Assembly (NCBI GenBank): GCA_965651695.1
Contig: CBFGTI010000002.1
Span: 1 to 64,000 of the forward strand
Source: Imperialibacter sp965651695
GTDB taxonomy: Bacteria > Bacteroidota > Bacteroidia > Cytophagales > Cyclobacteriaceae
Reading direction: 5' to 3'
DNA: 64,000 nucleotides
Shown here in pieces: positions 26,855 to 34,597 of this stretch (position 1 is the first letter of the stretch; every line of letters starts with the position of its first letter). A program made the position numbers and the translations under genes. Below the pieces are notes generated by a model that searched no databases, was not told the DNA's origin, and worked only from the letters and a program-made list of their open reading frames with translations.

Positions 26855-27502
26855 ATGATTTCCACACCCAAACGACCCCAAACCCTCGAAGAAGAGGTAG
26901 CCAATAGCCTCACCCACGGCATAGGAATACTTTTCAGCGTTGTAGCTATTTCGCTGCTGGTTACGTTCTCGGTGCTCAATGGCACAGCCCTGCATGTGGT
27001 AAGCAGCAGTATTTTAGGCGCGTCCTTTCTCCTTATGTACACCTTTTCCACGTTGTACCATGCCTTCCGCAACGCAAAGGTGAAAGCCATTCTGCGCACT
27101 TTTGACCACATCAGCATTTACATTCTTATTGCCGGCACCTACACACCATTTCTTCTGCTAGGGGTGCAGGGTGCGCTGGGGTGGGTATTTTTTGGTCTGG
27201 TATGGTTTCTTGCCCTGTTGGGTATCATTTTCAAGGTGTTTTTCCTGCAGCGATTTCCCAAAGCCTCGCTGATCTTCTACCTCTCCATGGGCTGGCTGGC
27301 AATTTTTATAGTGAAGCCACTCATCGAATCGCTCGACGTAACGGTGCTTTCCCTCCTCTTGTCAGGCGGCATCAGCTATACGCTAGGCACCCTTTTTTAT
27401 ACCCGCAAAAACATGCTTTACGCTCACACTGTCTGGCACATTTTTGTACTCGGCGGCACCATCATTCATTTTATCGCTACCATGTTTTTACTGCAGGCGT
27501 AA
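26855..27502 (+). CDS. Hemolysin III / PAQR family membrane protein
   Basis: 215 residues from MISTPKRPQTLEEEV; the longer reading from 26813 overlaps the likely promoter. Seven membrane segments with the family signatures EEEVANSLTHGIG, STLYHAFRN, FDHISIYILIAGTYTPF and, near the end, HTVWHIFVLGGTIIHF. The conserved Ser/Asp/His residues form the metal site of the PAQR/CREST hydrolase fold. Bacterial members affect membrane fluidity or lipid composition; the name hemolysin is historical. Stands alone. Confidence 0.88.
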   Translation: MISTPKRPQTLEEEVANSLTHGIGILFSVVAISLLVTFSVLNGTALHVVSSSILGASFLLMYTFSTLYHAFRNAKVKAILRTFDHISIYILIAGTYTPFLLLGVQGALGWVFFGLVWFLALLGIIFKVFFLQRFPKASLIFYLSMGWLAIFIVKPLIESLDVTVLSLLLSGGISYTLGTLFYTRKNMLYAHTVWHIFVLGGTIIHFIATMFLLQA

Positions 27503-27599
27503 AAACGAAACAAACGGAAACCCTGTAGAGAAAAGCTGAAAAAGCGCTGACCGGAGACGCTGGCGACAAAAAGCATCTTTTGCGCTGACCTTCATCATG

Positions 27600-27628
27600 T
27601 TGGCACGGCAGCTCCATTCGTAAGTTTA
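27600..27628 (+). promoter_or_regulatory. Bacteroidota-type promoter for the DUF4136 gene
   Basis: TTG (27600-27602), 18-base spacer, TAAGTTTA (27621-27628), one mismatch from TAnnTTTG, with the start codon 20 bases further on. Confidence 0.55.
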
Positions 27629-27647
27629 TCGTCAAATAAATATCGGG

Positions 27648-28187
27648 ATGAGAAGGCTGCTATGGGTAGTATTGCTGGCAACCGCAGCTGTGGGCTGCGC
27701 GGTAAAAGTAAGCACCACTTACGACAAAACTGCGGATTTTAGCAGCTACAAAAGTTATTGCTGGCTGCAGGGTTGCGAGTTTACTTTTACCGGGCCAAAG
27801 TACCTGAACAATGAAAGGATAATGGATATTGTGCGGTCGGGTATAGTGTCGGAGATGGAGAAAAAGGGCTTTGTGTACAACGAAGAGACTCCCGATTTGC
27901 TGGTCGACTTCCACGTTACGGTAGAAAATAAGGAAACGCTTGTATACCGGTTTGAAGAAAGCCGCTTTATCCAACTCGATCCGCTGCTCGATACCGACGT
28001 GTATTACTACCTGGAGGGCACCATCGTAATGGACCTTGTAGAAAGAGAAAGCGGCCGGATGGTGTGGCGGTCGAAGGCCAGGCGCTACCTGGAGCTGAAC
28101 CCGGAGCTTACAGAAGAGAACCTGCACAAGGGGATTGCCATTGCCATGAAGGATTTTCCTCCAAAGAAGGCCCCTGCGCAGGAGTAG
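27648..28187 (+). CDS. DUF4136 lipoprotein
   Basis: 179 residues with a lipoprotein signal (WVVLLATAAVGCAV, lipid-modified Cys17). The mature part follows the DUF4136 pattern: VKVSTTYDKTADFSSYKSYCW, ERIMDIVRSGIVSEMEKKGF, DLLVDFHVTVENKETL and GTIVMDLVERESGRMVWRSK. Such proteins are envelope-located and of unknown function in Bacteroidota. Single gene behind a recognisable promoter. Confidence 0.85.
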   Translation: MRRLLWVVLLATAAVGCAVKVSTTYDKTADFSSYKSYCWLQGCEFTFTGPKYLNNERIMDIVRSGIVSEMEKKGFVYNEETPDLLVDFHVTVENKETLVYRFEESRFIQLDPLLDTDVYYYLEGTIVMDLVERESGRMVWRSKARRYLELNPELTEENLHKGIAIAMKDFPPKKAPAQE

Positions 28188-28222
28188 GAGCACTTTTATC
28201 TCTTACACAACCGGAAGGCCAA

Positions 28223-28579
28223 TCACCTCAAAATTTCCACCTCTTCAGGCACGATAAACAAAAGGATGCATCCGGCCTGCGTGCTTACGGCGTGCTTGAA
28301 ACCCGGCGGCGTATATAAATAATCTCCCGCTGCCAATTCCTGGTCGTTTACTTTTACGCTCCCTTCCAGTACCAGCAACTCTTCGCCTGCCGGATGGTTG
28401 TGATAAGGGTATGATGCACCCGCATCAAATTTCAACAAAAAGCTAAGGGGCCGCTTGTTGGTTTCGTCCATTCGCAAGGTTTGTACGGAAATGCCGGTGG
28501 TGTCTACGCCTTCTTCCGAAAGCGGCTTCCAGCGCTGTTGCCGTGTTCTGACGATGTAATGCTCCATGTTGGTGTTCAT
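28223..28579 (-). CDS. Cupin domain protein
   Basis: 118 residues from the ATG at 28579, with a good promoter just upstream; the reading from 28657 would include the promoter. A single cupin barrel: SFLLKFDAGASYPYHNHPAG carries the first motif (HNHP and the following Glu in GEELLVLEG). The second motif is GDYLYTPPGFKHAV. This resembles the ChrR-type cupin anti-sigma domain without its N-terminal zinc part. It probably binds a metal; role unknown. Confidence 0.8.
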   Translation of the reverse strand: MNTNMEHYIVRTRQQRWKPLSEEGVDTTGISVQTLRMDETNKRPLSFLLKFDAGASYPYHNHPAGEELLVLEGSVKVNDQELAAGDYLYTPPGFKHAVSTQAGCILLFIVPEEVEILR

Positions 28580-28604
28580 GATGTTGTATCTTTTTTTGTT
28601 AAAG

Positions 28605-28633
28605 CAAAGGTAGCAGGCACCCTTTCGGTACAA
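28605..28633 (-). promoter_or_regulatory. Bacteroidota-type promoter for the cupin gene
   Basis: On the minus strand, TTG (28633-28631), 18-base spacer and an exact TACCTTTG (28612-28605), 25 bases before the start codon at 28579. This is the best match to TTG-N18-TAnnTTTG in the window. Confidence 0.65.
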
Positions 28634-28664
28634 CATGGACAATCCGCGGAAAAGCATGTAATAT

Positions 28665-29465
28665 TTACCCAGCCCGCTGCAACTGATACGCCCTGGGAGA
28701 AAGGCCCGTGTGTTTCTTGAAGAAATTGGAGAAGTAGAAGGGATCGCTAAAACCCAGCAGAAAGGCTACCTCTTTCACAGAATGATTTTGGTAGGTGAGC
28801 ATGCGCTTCGCTTCCGAGGCTATTAACCCGTAGATCACGTTCTGCGCAGTTTTGCCGGTATGCAGCTTTGCCTGCTCGTTGAGGCGTGCCTCGGTAGTTC
28901 CCAGCAGCGTGGCATAGTGGCCAGCCGGGTAGTTATTTGCGAAATTTGCCCTTACCAGCTCAAGAAATTTCAGAAAAAGGGCGTCGGGCTTATAAATCTC
29001 TTCTCCCCGCGCTATTTTGGATCTGTTTATTTCCACCAGCACCAGTTCTATACGAGCGTGAACAGAAGTGAGGTACTGGTAGGGCTGCTGCGCCAACTCC
29101 TCGCAGATCAGCTGAAGCTGCGTCTCCACCACGGGAGGATGCGCAACGGTTATCACCTCATTGAGATCGAAATGGCAAAAAAGGCCGTTATGAAAAACCA
29201 GCTCAATATCGTTGTCATCTTTGCAAAAGAAATCGAGCGTAAACTCCAGCACAAAGCCTTCAGCATCGTCCAGTTTTCGAAAGTAGTGGTACTGGCCCGA
29301 GGTGATGGTTAGTACCTGGCCCGCGCTTACCTGCAATTCCTTGTCGTCTACTACCATGGTCACCGACCCCCGTGCACACCACACCAGCAGGTACTTCATC
29401 AGCCGCTGCGGCATATTCAACACTACGTTGCCATCCAACCTTTTTATTTCAACCATGTATCGCAA
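28665..29465 (-). CDS. AraC family transcriptional regulator
   Basis: 266 residues; M1 or M4 may be the start. The N-terminal cupin-type sensor (VDDKELQVSAGQVLTITSGQ, YHYFRKLDDAEGFVLEFTLD) is followed by a C-terminal pair of helix-turn-helix motifs (YATLLGTTEARLNEQAKLHT and VKEVAFLLGFSDPFYFSNFF). Downstream on the same strand is the cupin gene, 85 bases away with its own promoter, a likely target. Ligand unknown. Confidence 0.87.
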   Translation of the reverse strand: MRYMVEIKRLDGNVVLNMPQRLMKYLLVWCARGSVTMVVDDKELQVSAGQVLTITSGQYHYFRKLDDAEGFVLEFTLDFFCKDDNDIELVFHNGLFCHFDLNEVITVAHPPVVETQLQLICEELAQQPYQYLTSVHARIELVLVEINRSKIARGEEIYKPDALFLKFLELVRANFANNYPAGHYATLLGTTEARLNEQAKLHTGKTAQNVIYGLIASEAKRMLTYQNHSVKEVAFLLGFSDPFYFSNFFKKHTGLSPRAYQLQRAG

Positions 29466-29490
29466 TAATTAGCAGAAACGTACTGCCGCG

Positions 29491-30657
29491 CTACTCCAAC
29501 AAAACCTTGTATAGCTGATCCACCAACTTTTCGGCTTCAGCGTGAATAGGGCTGCCCGTAACCGTGCCGAGGTTTATACCCGCGAATATGTAAATATTTT
29601 TCTGCGGAAAATAATATAGCTGGCATCCGGCGCCTATACCGCCGCCGCTGTGGCCATACCCGGCAACCCCGCGAAAAGTGGCATAGTCCAGCCCTAATCC
29701 GTAGGTAGGGTTTCCCTTGCTATCGAGCACCCATGTTTTCATTTCGCCGAGGGTGGCTTCCGAAAGAAGTTTACTTTCCATCAATCCTCTCAAAAATTTT
29801 ATTGCATCCCACGGGGTCGCCACAATGCCGTCGTCTCCAACAAGGGCTGCCACGTTGTTGCGCTGGAGAAGAGAAGCGTTCTCTAATACCCCGGTGCTGT
29901 GGCGGTCCCAGTAAGAATTGACAAGCTCCGGGTAGGCAAGGTAGCCTGCAGCGCCCCTGTAGTAGGTACTGGAGAGGCCAAGGGGCTTAAGAATAGCGTC
30001 AGTCAAAAATTGCGCATGGTTGCCGGTAATAGCATCGGCTATAAGGGCGAGCAGTACGTAGTTGGTGTTTCTGTACGAAAACCGTGAGCCGGGTGCAAAG
30101 TCCAGCGGCTTGCCGCTAACATAGCGCAGGTAGTCTGCCGGCATAAAAGGGTAGTCGGGATGCTGGAGCAGGCGGGTGACATAAGCGGGCTGCGCATTGT
30201 ATTCGGGTATGCCCGATGTGTGGTTTAAGAGCATACGCACGCTGATTTTTTCCGCATCGGTAATATGCCGGCTCAAGCTATCGGGCAAATAGGCCACTAT
30301 AGACGCATCCAGGTCAATTTTGCTCAGCTCGTAAAGCTTCAAAATACCCACAGCCACGTAGGTTTTAGCAATACTCTGCAGGTATTGCAAGTGGCAGGTT
30401 TGCATGGGTACTTGCCCCTCAATTTTCGCATAGCCTGCTGCTGAGCCCCACCAACCTTCTTCCGAATACACTGCGATGGCGACGCCAGGTACACCGGCAG
30501 CAGTTAGCTGGCCCATTACCTCCCGAAGCGCAGAGGCTTTTGTGTAAGTAGCTGTATCCATGGGGTTGCCGGCGCAGGGGACCACTGCCAACCCTTGCGC
30601 CGAAAGCTCTCGACAAAAAAGCAGCGCAATTATTAATATCAGATGGTAGCTTTTCAT
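29491..30657 (-). CDS. Periplasmic serine hydrolase, class C beta-lactamase/DD-peptidase fold
   Basis: 388 residues with a signal peptide (SYHLILIIALLFCRELSAQ). The catalytic SxxK is S95-IAK98 in QYLQSIAKTYVAV. The YxN element lies in FSYRNTNYVLLALIADAI, and HSGGGIGAG replaces the KTG triad. This pattern is that of Pfam beta-lactamase (class C-like) esterases and DD-peptidase relatives rather than a true resistance enzyme. The target is probably a small ester or a D-amino-acid peptide. It lies 25 bases upstream of the AraC gene on the same strand and may share its transcript. Confidence 0.82.
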   Translation of the reverse strand: MKSYHLILIIALLFCRELSAQGLAVVPCAGNPMDTATYTKASALREVMGQLTAAGVPGVAIAVYSEEGWWGSAAGYAKIEGQVPMQTCHLQYLQSIAKTYVAVGILKLYELSKIDLDASIVAYLPDSLSRHITDAEKISVRMLLNHTSGIPEYNAQPAYVTRLLQHPDYPFMPADYLRYVSGKPLDFAPGSRFSYRNTNYVLLALIADAITGNHAQFLTDAILKPLGLSSTYYRGAAGYLAYPELVNSYWDRHSTGVLENASLLQRNNVAALVGDDGIVATPWDAIKFLRGLMESKLLSEATLGEMKTWVLDSKGNPTYGLGLDYATFRGVAGYGHSGGGIGAGCQLYYFPQKNIYIFAGINLGTVTGSPIHAEAEKLVDQLYKVLLE

Positions 30658-30745
30658 TGTAGTATCCCTTTTCGACGATTGTTTAGTAAGACCTTCCGCC
30701 CCAAATTTTGTGGCAGGCTATTGGCGCACGTTGGCTCCTTTTAAT

Positions 30746-31333
30746 TCACTCTCCCGAATGTACTCTTACTCCCAGTTGCAGGAGCGTTTCGGGCACCACG
30801 GGAACACTTGCGTTGTAGCCCACAACGAGCATAGGCTGGTAAGAGATAAAAGGTGAGAACATCGTGGCGGATGCATCTGCATTTTTTCCTGCCGAGATGC
30901 CCGCCGGCAACGCAAGCATACCTTTGCCCCTGCGGCCAACGCTGGCCCACGCACCATTGACCTGCCGGAAAGATTCGGTCGGCCGGAAGGCATACAGGTA
31001 TCCCACACCGGCCCTTGCTTCAACATAAAAACCTGAAGAACCCACGGCAGGTCGCCAGGCCGTTTGGGTGCAAAAAAGCAACCCGTTGCCCACTGCCTTA
31101 TTGCGGTACCACACTGCTCCGAGCTGCTGAACCCAATGGCTTCGGTTGAAGCCAATTTCGGTGCCCAGCCCAATGCCCGCATTGGCAAAGCTGATATCGT
31201 GAAACGGCAGGGCTAGCGAATGAAACTGCACGCTGACGACCAGGGGAAGACCGCGGTAATTGGTTCCGCCATAGTCCTGCGCCTGCAGTGGAAAAACCCC
31301 GCCCAATGCAAAAAGAAAAATCCAAAATTTCAT
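30746..31333 (-). CDS. Exported hypothetical protein, possible outer-membrane beta-barrel
   Basis: 195 residues from the ATG at 31333, where a signal peptide begins (MKFWIFLFALGGVFPLQAQ); the longer frame adds non-signal sequence. The mature part alternates short amphipathic strands rich in Gly and aromatic residues (ISFANAGIGLGTEIGFNRSH, GSSGFYVEARAGVGYLYAFR, SYQPMLVVGYNA), suggesting a small outer-membrane barrel. No family is recognised. The LytTR regulator is 89 bases upstream on the same strand. Confidence 0.65.
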   Translation of the reverse strand: MKFWIFLFALGGVFPLQAQDYGGTNYRGLPLVVSVQFHSLALPFHDISFANAGIGLGTEIGFNRSHWVQQLGAVWYRNKAVGNGLLFCTQTAWRPAVGSSGFYVEARAGVGYLYAFRPTESFRQVNGAWASVGRRGKGMLALPAGISAGKNADASATMFSPFISYQPMLVVGYNASVPVVPETLLQLGVRVHSGE

Positions 31334-31422
31334 GATGTCTAGAAATGTTTCAGGCAATGCTAACGCATCCGACACAGGTTTGCCGTAGAATAGTGCTGCA
31401 AAACCGGCGAAGTGTAGCAAAT

Positions 31423-32262
31423 TTACTGCTGAAGTGCGGCAGGTTCCGCGCTAAACCACCGCTTGAAGGCAGGAGCCCGGGTTCTGCTCACGGCTACCCC
31501 GGAAGGTAAAGCCGCATGCGCCGTCAATAGCACCAGCAGCTTGCCATTTTCCATACGTTTAAAGCCCGTTATCACTTGCCGGTGCAGTAAAAACTGGCGG
31601 TTGAGACGGAAGAAAGCAACCGCCGGTAATTGCTTTTCCAGCTTGTCGAGCGACTGCTCGTGATAGTATTTTTTTCCCGACGCGGTGCATATTGCCGAAT
31701 ACTCTCCATCGACAAAGCATCCTGCAATCGCATCAATGCCGAGTTTCAAGTCTTGCTTGCCATGCCGCACAAGCAGCCCATCCGCTGGCATCTGAAGTGA
31801 GCCTAAACGCTCAGCCTCGAGTTTCCGGTACCTGTGGTAGTAGTAGAGCCCTACATAAATACCGTTGATAACCAGAAACCAAATGCCGATGATAAACAGA
31901 TCTACCATGTAGAAGTTGACCGGTGCCGGCCGCCCCCTTGCAAGCCAGCTTACCAGCTCGGTAGTAATGCTGATGACAAACAGCCCAATGAAAGTGGTTG
32001 CAACGAGTTGAAAAGCAATCCGCTTGAGCGGCCGGTTGCTAAGCGGCCATTTGGCGTCGAGGTACAGTATAAATGAACGTACGGCCCACCATGCAGCATA
32101 CCCTTGCGCTGTATCGATGGAAAAGGTAAGCAGCAAAAACCAGCTGAGGCTGATATTGGAGTAGGTAAGGTAATAATTGAAGGCACTTATGAAGGGGATA
32201 AGAATGAGAAAAAGCGTCACATCCGGGTGGTAGGGGCTTCTGGATGTGCTTTCCGTCTTCAT
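31423..32262 (-). CDS. Membrane-bound LytTR transcriptional regulator
   Basis: 279 residues. Four hydrophobic segments (about 15-35, 40-62, 82-105, 118-142) replace the usual receiver domain. A LytTR DNA-binding domain follows (about 165-268): DAIAGCFVDGEYSAICTASG, KYYHEQSLDKLEKQL, FFRLNRQFLLHRQVITGFKR. This one-component architecture is common in Bacteroidota and senses membrane or small-molecule signals directly. The exported protein downstream is a candidate target. Confidence 0.85.
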   Translation of the reverse strand: MKTESTSRSPYHPDVTLFLILIPFISAFNYYLTYSNISLSWFLLLTFSIDTAQGYAAWWAVRSFILYLDAKWPLSNRPLKRIAFQLVATTFIGLFVISITTELVSWLARGRPAPVNFYMVDLFIIGIWFLVINGIYVGLYYYHRYRKLEAERLGSLQMPADGLLVRHGKQDLKLGIDAIAGCFVDGEYSAICTASGKKYYHEQSLDKLEKQLPAVAFFRLNRQFLLHRQVITGFKRMENGKLLVLLTAHAALPSGVAVSRTRAPAFKRWFSAEPAALQQ

Positions 32263-32317
32263 ACGGGGGAATATACCAAGGATAGGCCAAACCCGGAAAT
32301 TGCCCCGGGCAGAACCG

Positions 32318-32432
32318 TTATTCCCGGCCTTTGGTATTTGTCATCTCCAGCAAATCCTGCTTCGTTAGCAGTCTGAAAAAGCTATCGCCGCTGCCAATGA
32401 GTCCGCTGGCAGACTCGCTTTGCTGTATTACC
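32318..32432 (-). pseudogene. Displaced copy of the 3' end of the SNF2 helicase gene
   Basis: On the minus strand this reads VIQQSESASGLIGSGDSFFR then LLTKQDLLEMTNTKGRE and stop. It matches the last residues of the intact SNF2 helicase gene 2.2 kb away (VIQQSKASLACGLIGSGDSF, RLLTKQDLLEMTRPS). Over 32340-32401, 59 of 62 bases match 34611-34672, and all three differences are synonymous. The rest carries more differences and a two-codon gap, but the frame is intact. No helicase sequence continues upstream of 32432. It is a remnant, or one end of a duplicated insertion site, flanking the ATPase/DUF4276 pair. Confidence 0.85.
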
Positions 32433-32562
32433 AGAAAGTTCAATTTTCGGCGCAAATATCCGAATAGGTAGATTTTTCAGAATGCGGTGGCAACGGCCAT
32501 AAGCAGCCGTTGTAATGAGGCCGCATAAGGAAGTACCCTTTTATGAAAAAATACGACATTGC

Positions 32563-33168
32563 TTAGTCTTGATTCGCGTAATTAAACCTCTCTAGATAAA
32601 CGAAGGCTCTCCTTAGACTTTCAGATGTTTGCATCGCTCTCTCCAAATTCCAGTCATTCAATATGTATTCCATCAGTCTTTCATTATAGTTTGGTCCGAT
32701 TGTGGCATTTTGATTTATCGGGATAATATCCTCTTTTATAGTCCTTCGTCTTGACCGCCTTACTATATTTATCAACGTTTGCTTTGGATCAACTTCTAAC
32801 TCCGGGTTAAGCGGAAGATTAGCCAAAGAAACTCCGGTAAATGTTGAAAAACCTATTCGGTCGGCTAATAGCCAAGCCTCTACTTCCCTAACTGCAATGC
32901 GAAAAATTAAATTCGGTTGACGTGGGCGAGCCAACCATTCATTAATTAGTTCGGTAGGACACGGATAATTGTCAAGATCCGTCAGCACAAAGAACGGAGT
33001 CGCAATTGCGGCTTGGTTAAATCCGTTAATGTTTCTTTTGATATATCCAAAGCCATAGCCAGGGTAAGAAGTGCCAACATAATATTTATCGCCAAAAGAT
33101 TCCAACAATTTCATCATTGCAAATTCGCTGATAGCATCTTCAAAAACCAAATTAACAGGAACACTCAT
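32563..33168 (-). CDS. DUF4276-like TOPRIM-type protein, putative defence effector
   Basis: 201 residues. Features fit a TOPRIM-like fold as described for DUF4276: acidic E10 in NLVFEDAISE at the end of strand 1, then DxD (D64, D66) in FFVLTDLDNYPCP. The family stretch FRIAVREVEAWLLAD follows. It begins six bases after the ATPase stop and is surely co-expressed with it. ATPase plus TOPRIM-type pairs (OLD, PARIS) are anti-phage systems, so a nuclease or tRNA-cleaving effector is inferred. Base composition is much lower than in neighbouring genes. Confidence 0.72.
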   Translation of the reverse strand: MSVPVNLVFEDAISEFAMMKLLESFGDKYYVGTSYPGYGFGYIKRNINGFNQAAIATPFFVLTDLDNYPCPTELINEWLARPRQPNLIFRIAVREVEAWLLADRIGFSTFTGVSLANLPLNPELEVDPKQTLINIVRRSRRRTIKEDIIPINQNATIGPNYNERLMEYILNDWNLERAMQTSESLRRAFVYLERFNYANQD

Positions 33169-33174
33169 CTTTTT

Positions 33175-34320
33175 TTACAGCCCTAGAGTTAATTGGTTGA
33201 TGTTACGAGGTTTAGTTCTCGGTAGTATTGCGGACCCCGGAGTCATTCCACCTTCCAGCATTGCTTTTATTTCGGGAAAGCTTGAAGCTAATTTTATCGT
33301 AGTGCCCTCATTTGTCGGTTCAAGTAATAAAATCTCGTCTAGTGAAATCCCTCGATCATTAAGCAAGTCAGCGGAATGGGAGGTTAAAATTATTTGGCGC
33401 TTCTTTGGTTTCTGCAGCTTATAAATTAGCGGAGGAATTTTCGAAACAATTGCTCCATTTAGAGAAAGCTCAGGTTCTTCAAGCAACAATAAACCATCAC
33501 CTTCCTGAAGAGACCACAATAAACCTATAAGTCTAAGGGTACCATCTGAGAATTGTTCTTCTCGTTGTTTCCCAGCTTTAGGGCGCCAATGTTCATAGAC
33601 CGCCTCGAGATGAGGCCTACCACTTTCTTCAGTATAGTTGAATTCCTTAAACTGGGGAACGGCAATTTTCAATGCTTCTTGAATTTTCCTTAGCCATGCA
33701 TTCCTCGTTTTTTCATTTACCTTCGAAATCCTCTCCAAAAATCCTTTGCCAAAAGGGTCTCCCGGTAAATCAGGGCCAGTAAAAGATTGAGGATGCTTGA
33801 GTAATTGAGGTAATAAATGTAGGTAAACGGTATTTTCTATATATCTATTAATTTCCCTAAATTCTTTGTTTGCATTAATTTGCTCTAAATGCGTCTGAGT
33901 TAGCCGTTCTTCATCTTTCGTGTCCTCGCCATCTGGTCTATCCAATATCAGCTTATCGCCTTTCCATACTTTTTCATGTGTGAGCAGAGGTTGTCTGTAG
34001 CCACGTACTTCTTGTTTAATTCCTATTGAATATCTCCAAGTGGGTTCCGGTTCTCCGAATTCGGAGATGTCAATTTGTATTTCAACATTCGGAAATTGCC
34101 TCGCAGCTAAGCATCGTATTTTTGATATCCCTCCTCGTTCAAGCACCGCTTTTTGAAGGCCTCCGCCGGGTTTGGCGATATCACGAAGAAACCGAAAGGC
34201 GTCCAAAAAGTTGGATTTTCCGGAGGCATTTGGCCCTACAACAAAAACCCGTTCAGTAATCGGCACTTCTGCGTCTTTGAAGTTCTTCCAGTTTTTTAAT
34301 AGAATCTTAGATATATACAT
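33175..34320 (-). CDS. AAA15/21-type ABC-class ATPase, putative defence sensor
   Basis: 381 residues from the ATG at 34320 (MYISKILLKNWKNFKDAEVP, the usual opening of RecF/OLD-type ATPases); the longer frame from 34437 is unlikely. Walker A GPNASGKS (29-36), signature QFSDGTLRLIGLLW (257-261 core), Walker B GLLLLEEPELSLN (277-282) and the switch His in IILTSHSADLLND are all present, so it should be active. A long helical insert separates Walker A from the signature. Low GC, partner DUF4276 gene directly downstream, and flanking duplication of a helicase gene end all mark an acquired module. Confidence 0.82.
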   Translation of the reverse strand: MYISKILLKNWKNFKDAEVPITERVFVVGPNASGKSNFLDAFRFLRDIAKPGGGLQKAVLERGGISKIRCLAARQFPNVEIQIDISEFGEPEPTWRYSIGIKQEVRGYRQPLLTHEKVWKGDKLILDRPDGEDTKDEERLTQTHLEQINANKEFREINRYIENTVYLHLLPQLLKHPQSFTGPDLPGDPFGKGFLERISKVNEKTRNAWLRKIQEALKIAVPQFKEFNYTEESGRPHLEAVYEHWRPKAGKQREEQFSDGTLRLIGLLWSLQEGDGLLLLEEPELSLNGAIVSKIPPLIYKLQKPKKRQIILTSHSADLLNDRGISLDEILLLEPTNEGTTIKLASSFPEIKAMLEGGMTPGSAILPRTKPRNINQLTLGL

Positions 34321-34597
34321 AGCGAAAACAATTGGGTATCCAACTGCCGATATTTTTATTGCCCATCGGCTGGCAAAGCCATTGTAAATTTGCAATAAAA
34401 ATTCGAAGGCAGGTTCTATAACATAGATTTTGCTCACAAATTATATCCGGTTGCTTCATCAAATCAGGCGATTATTCGAACATCAATTGCGGTATAGTGT
34501 GCGGTCAGGCACTCGAACCTCTGAACACCGCCGTAAAAACAATCCCATCTGGCAATAGAAAAAGAAATTCCGGTGGCTGCTTAACACCCTCTAAACC

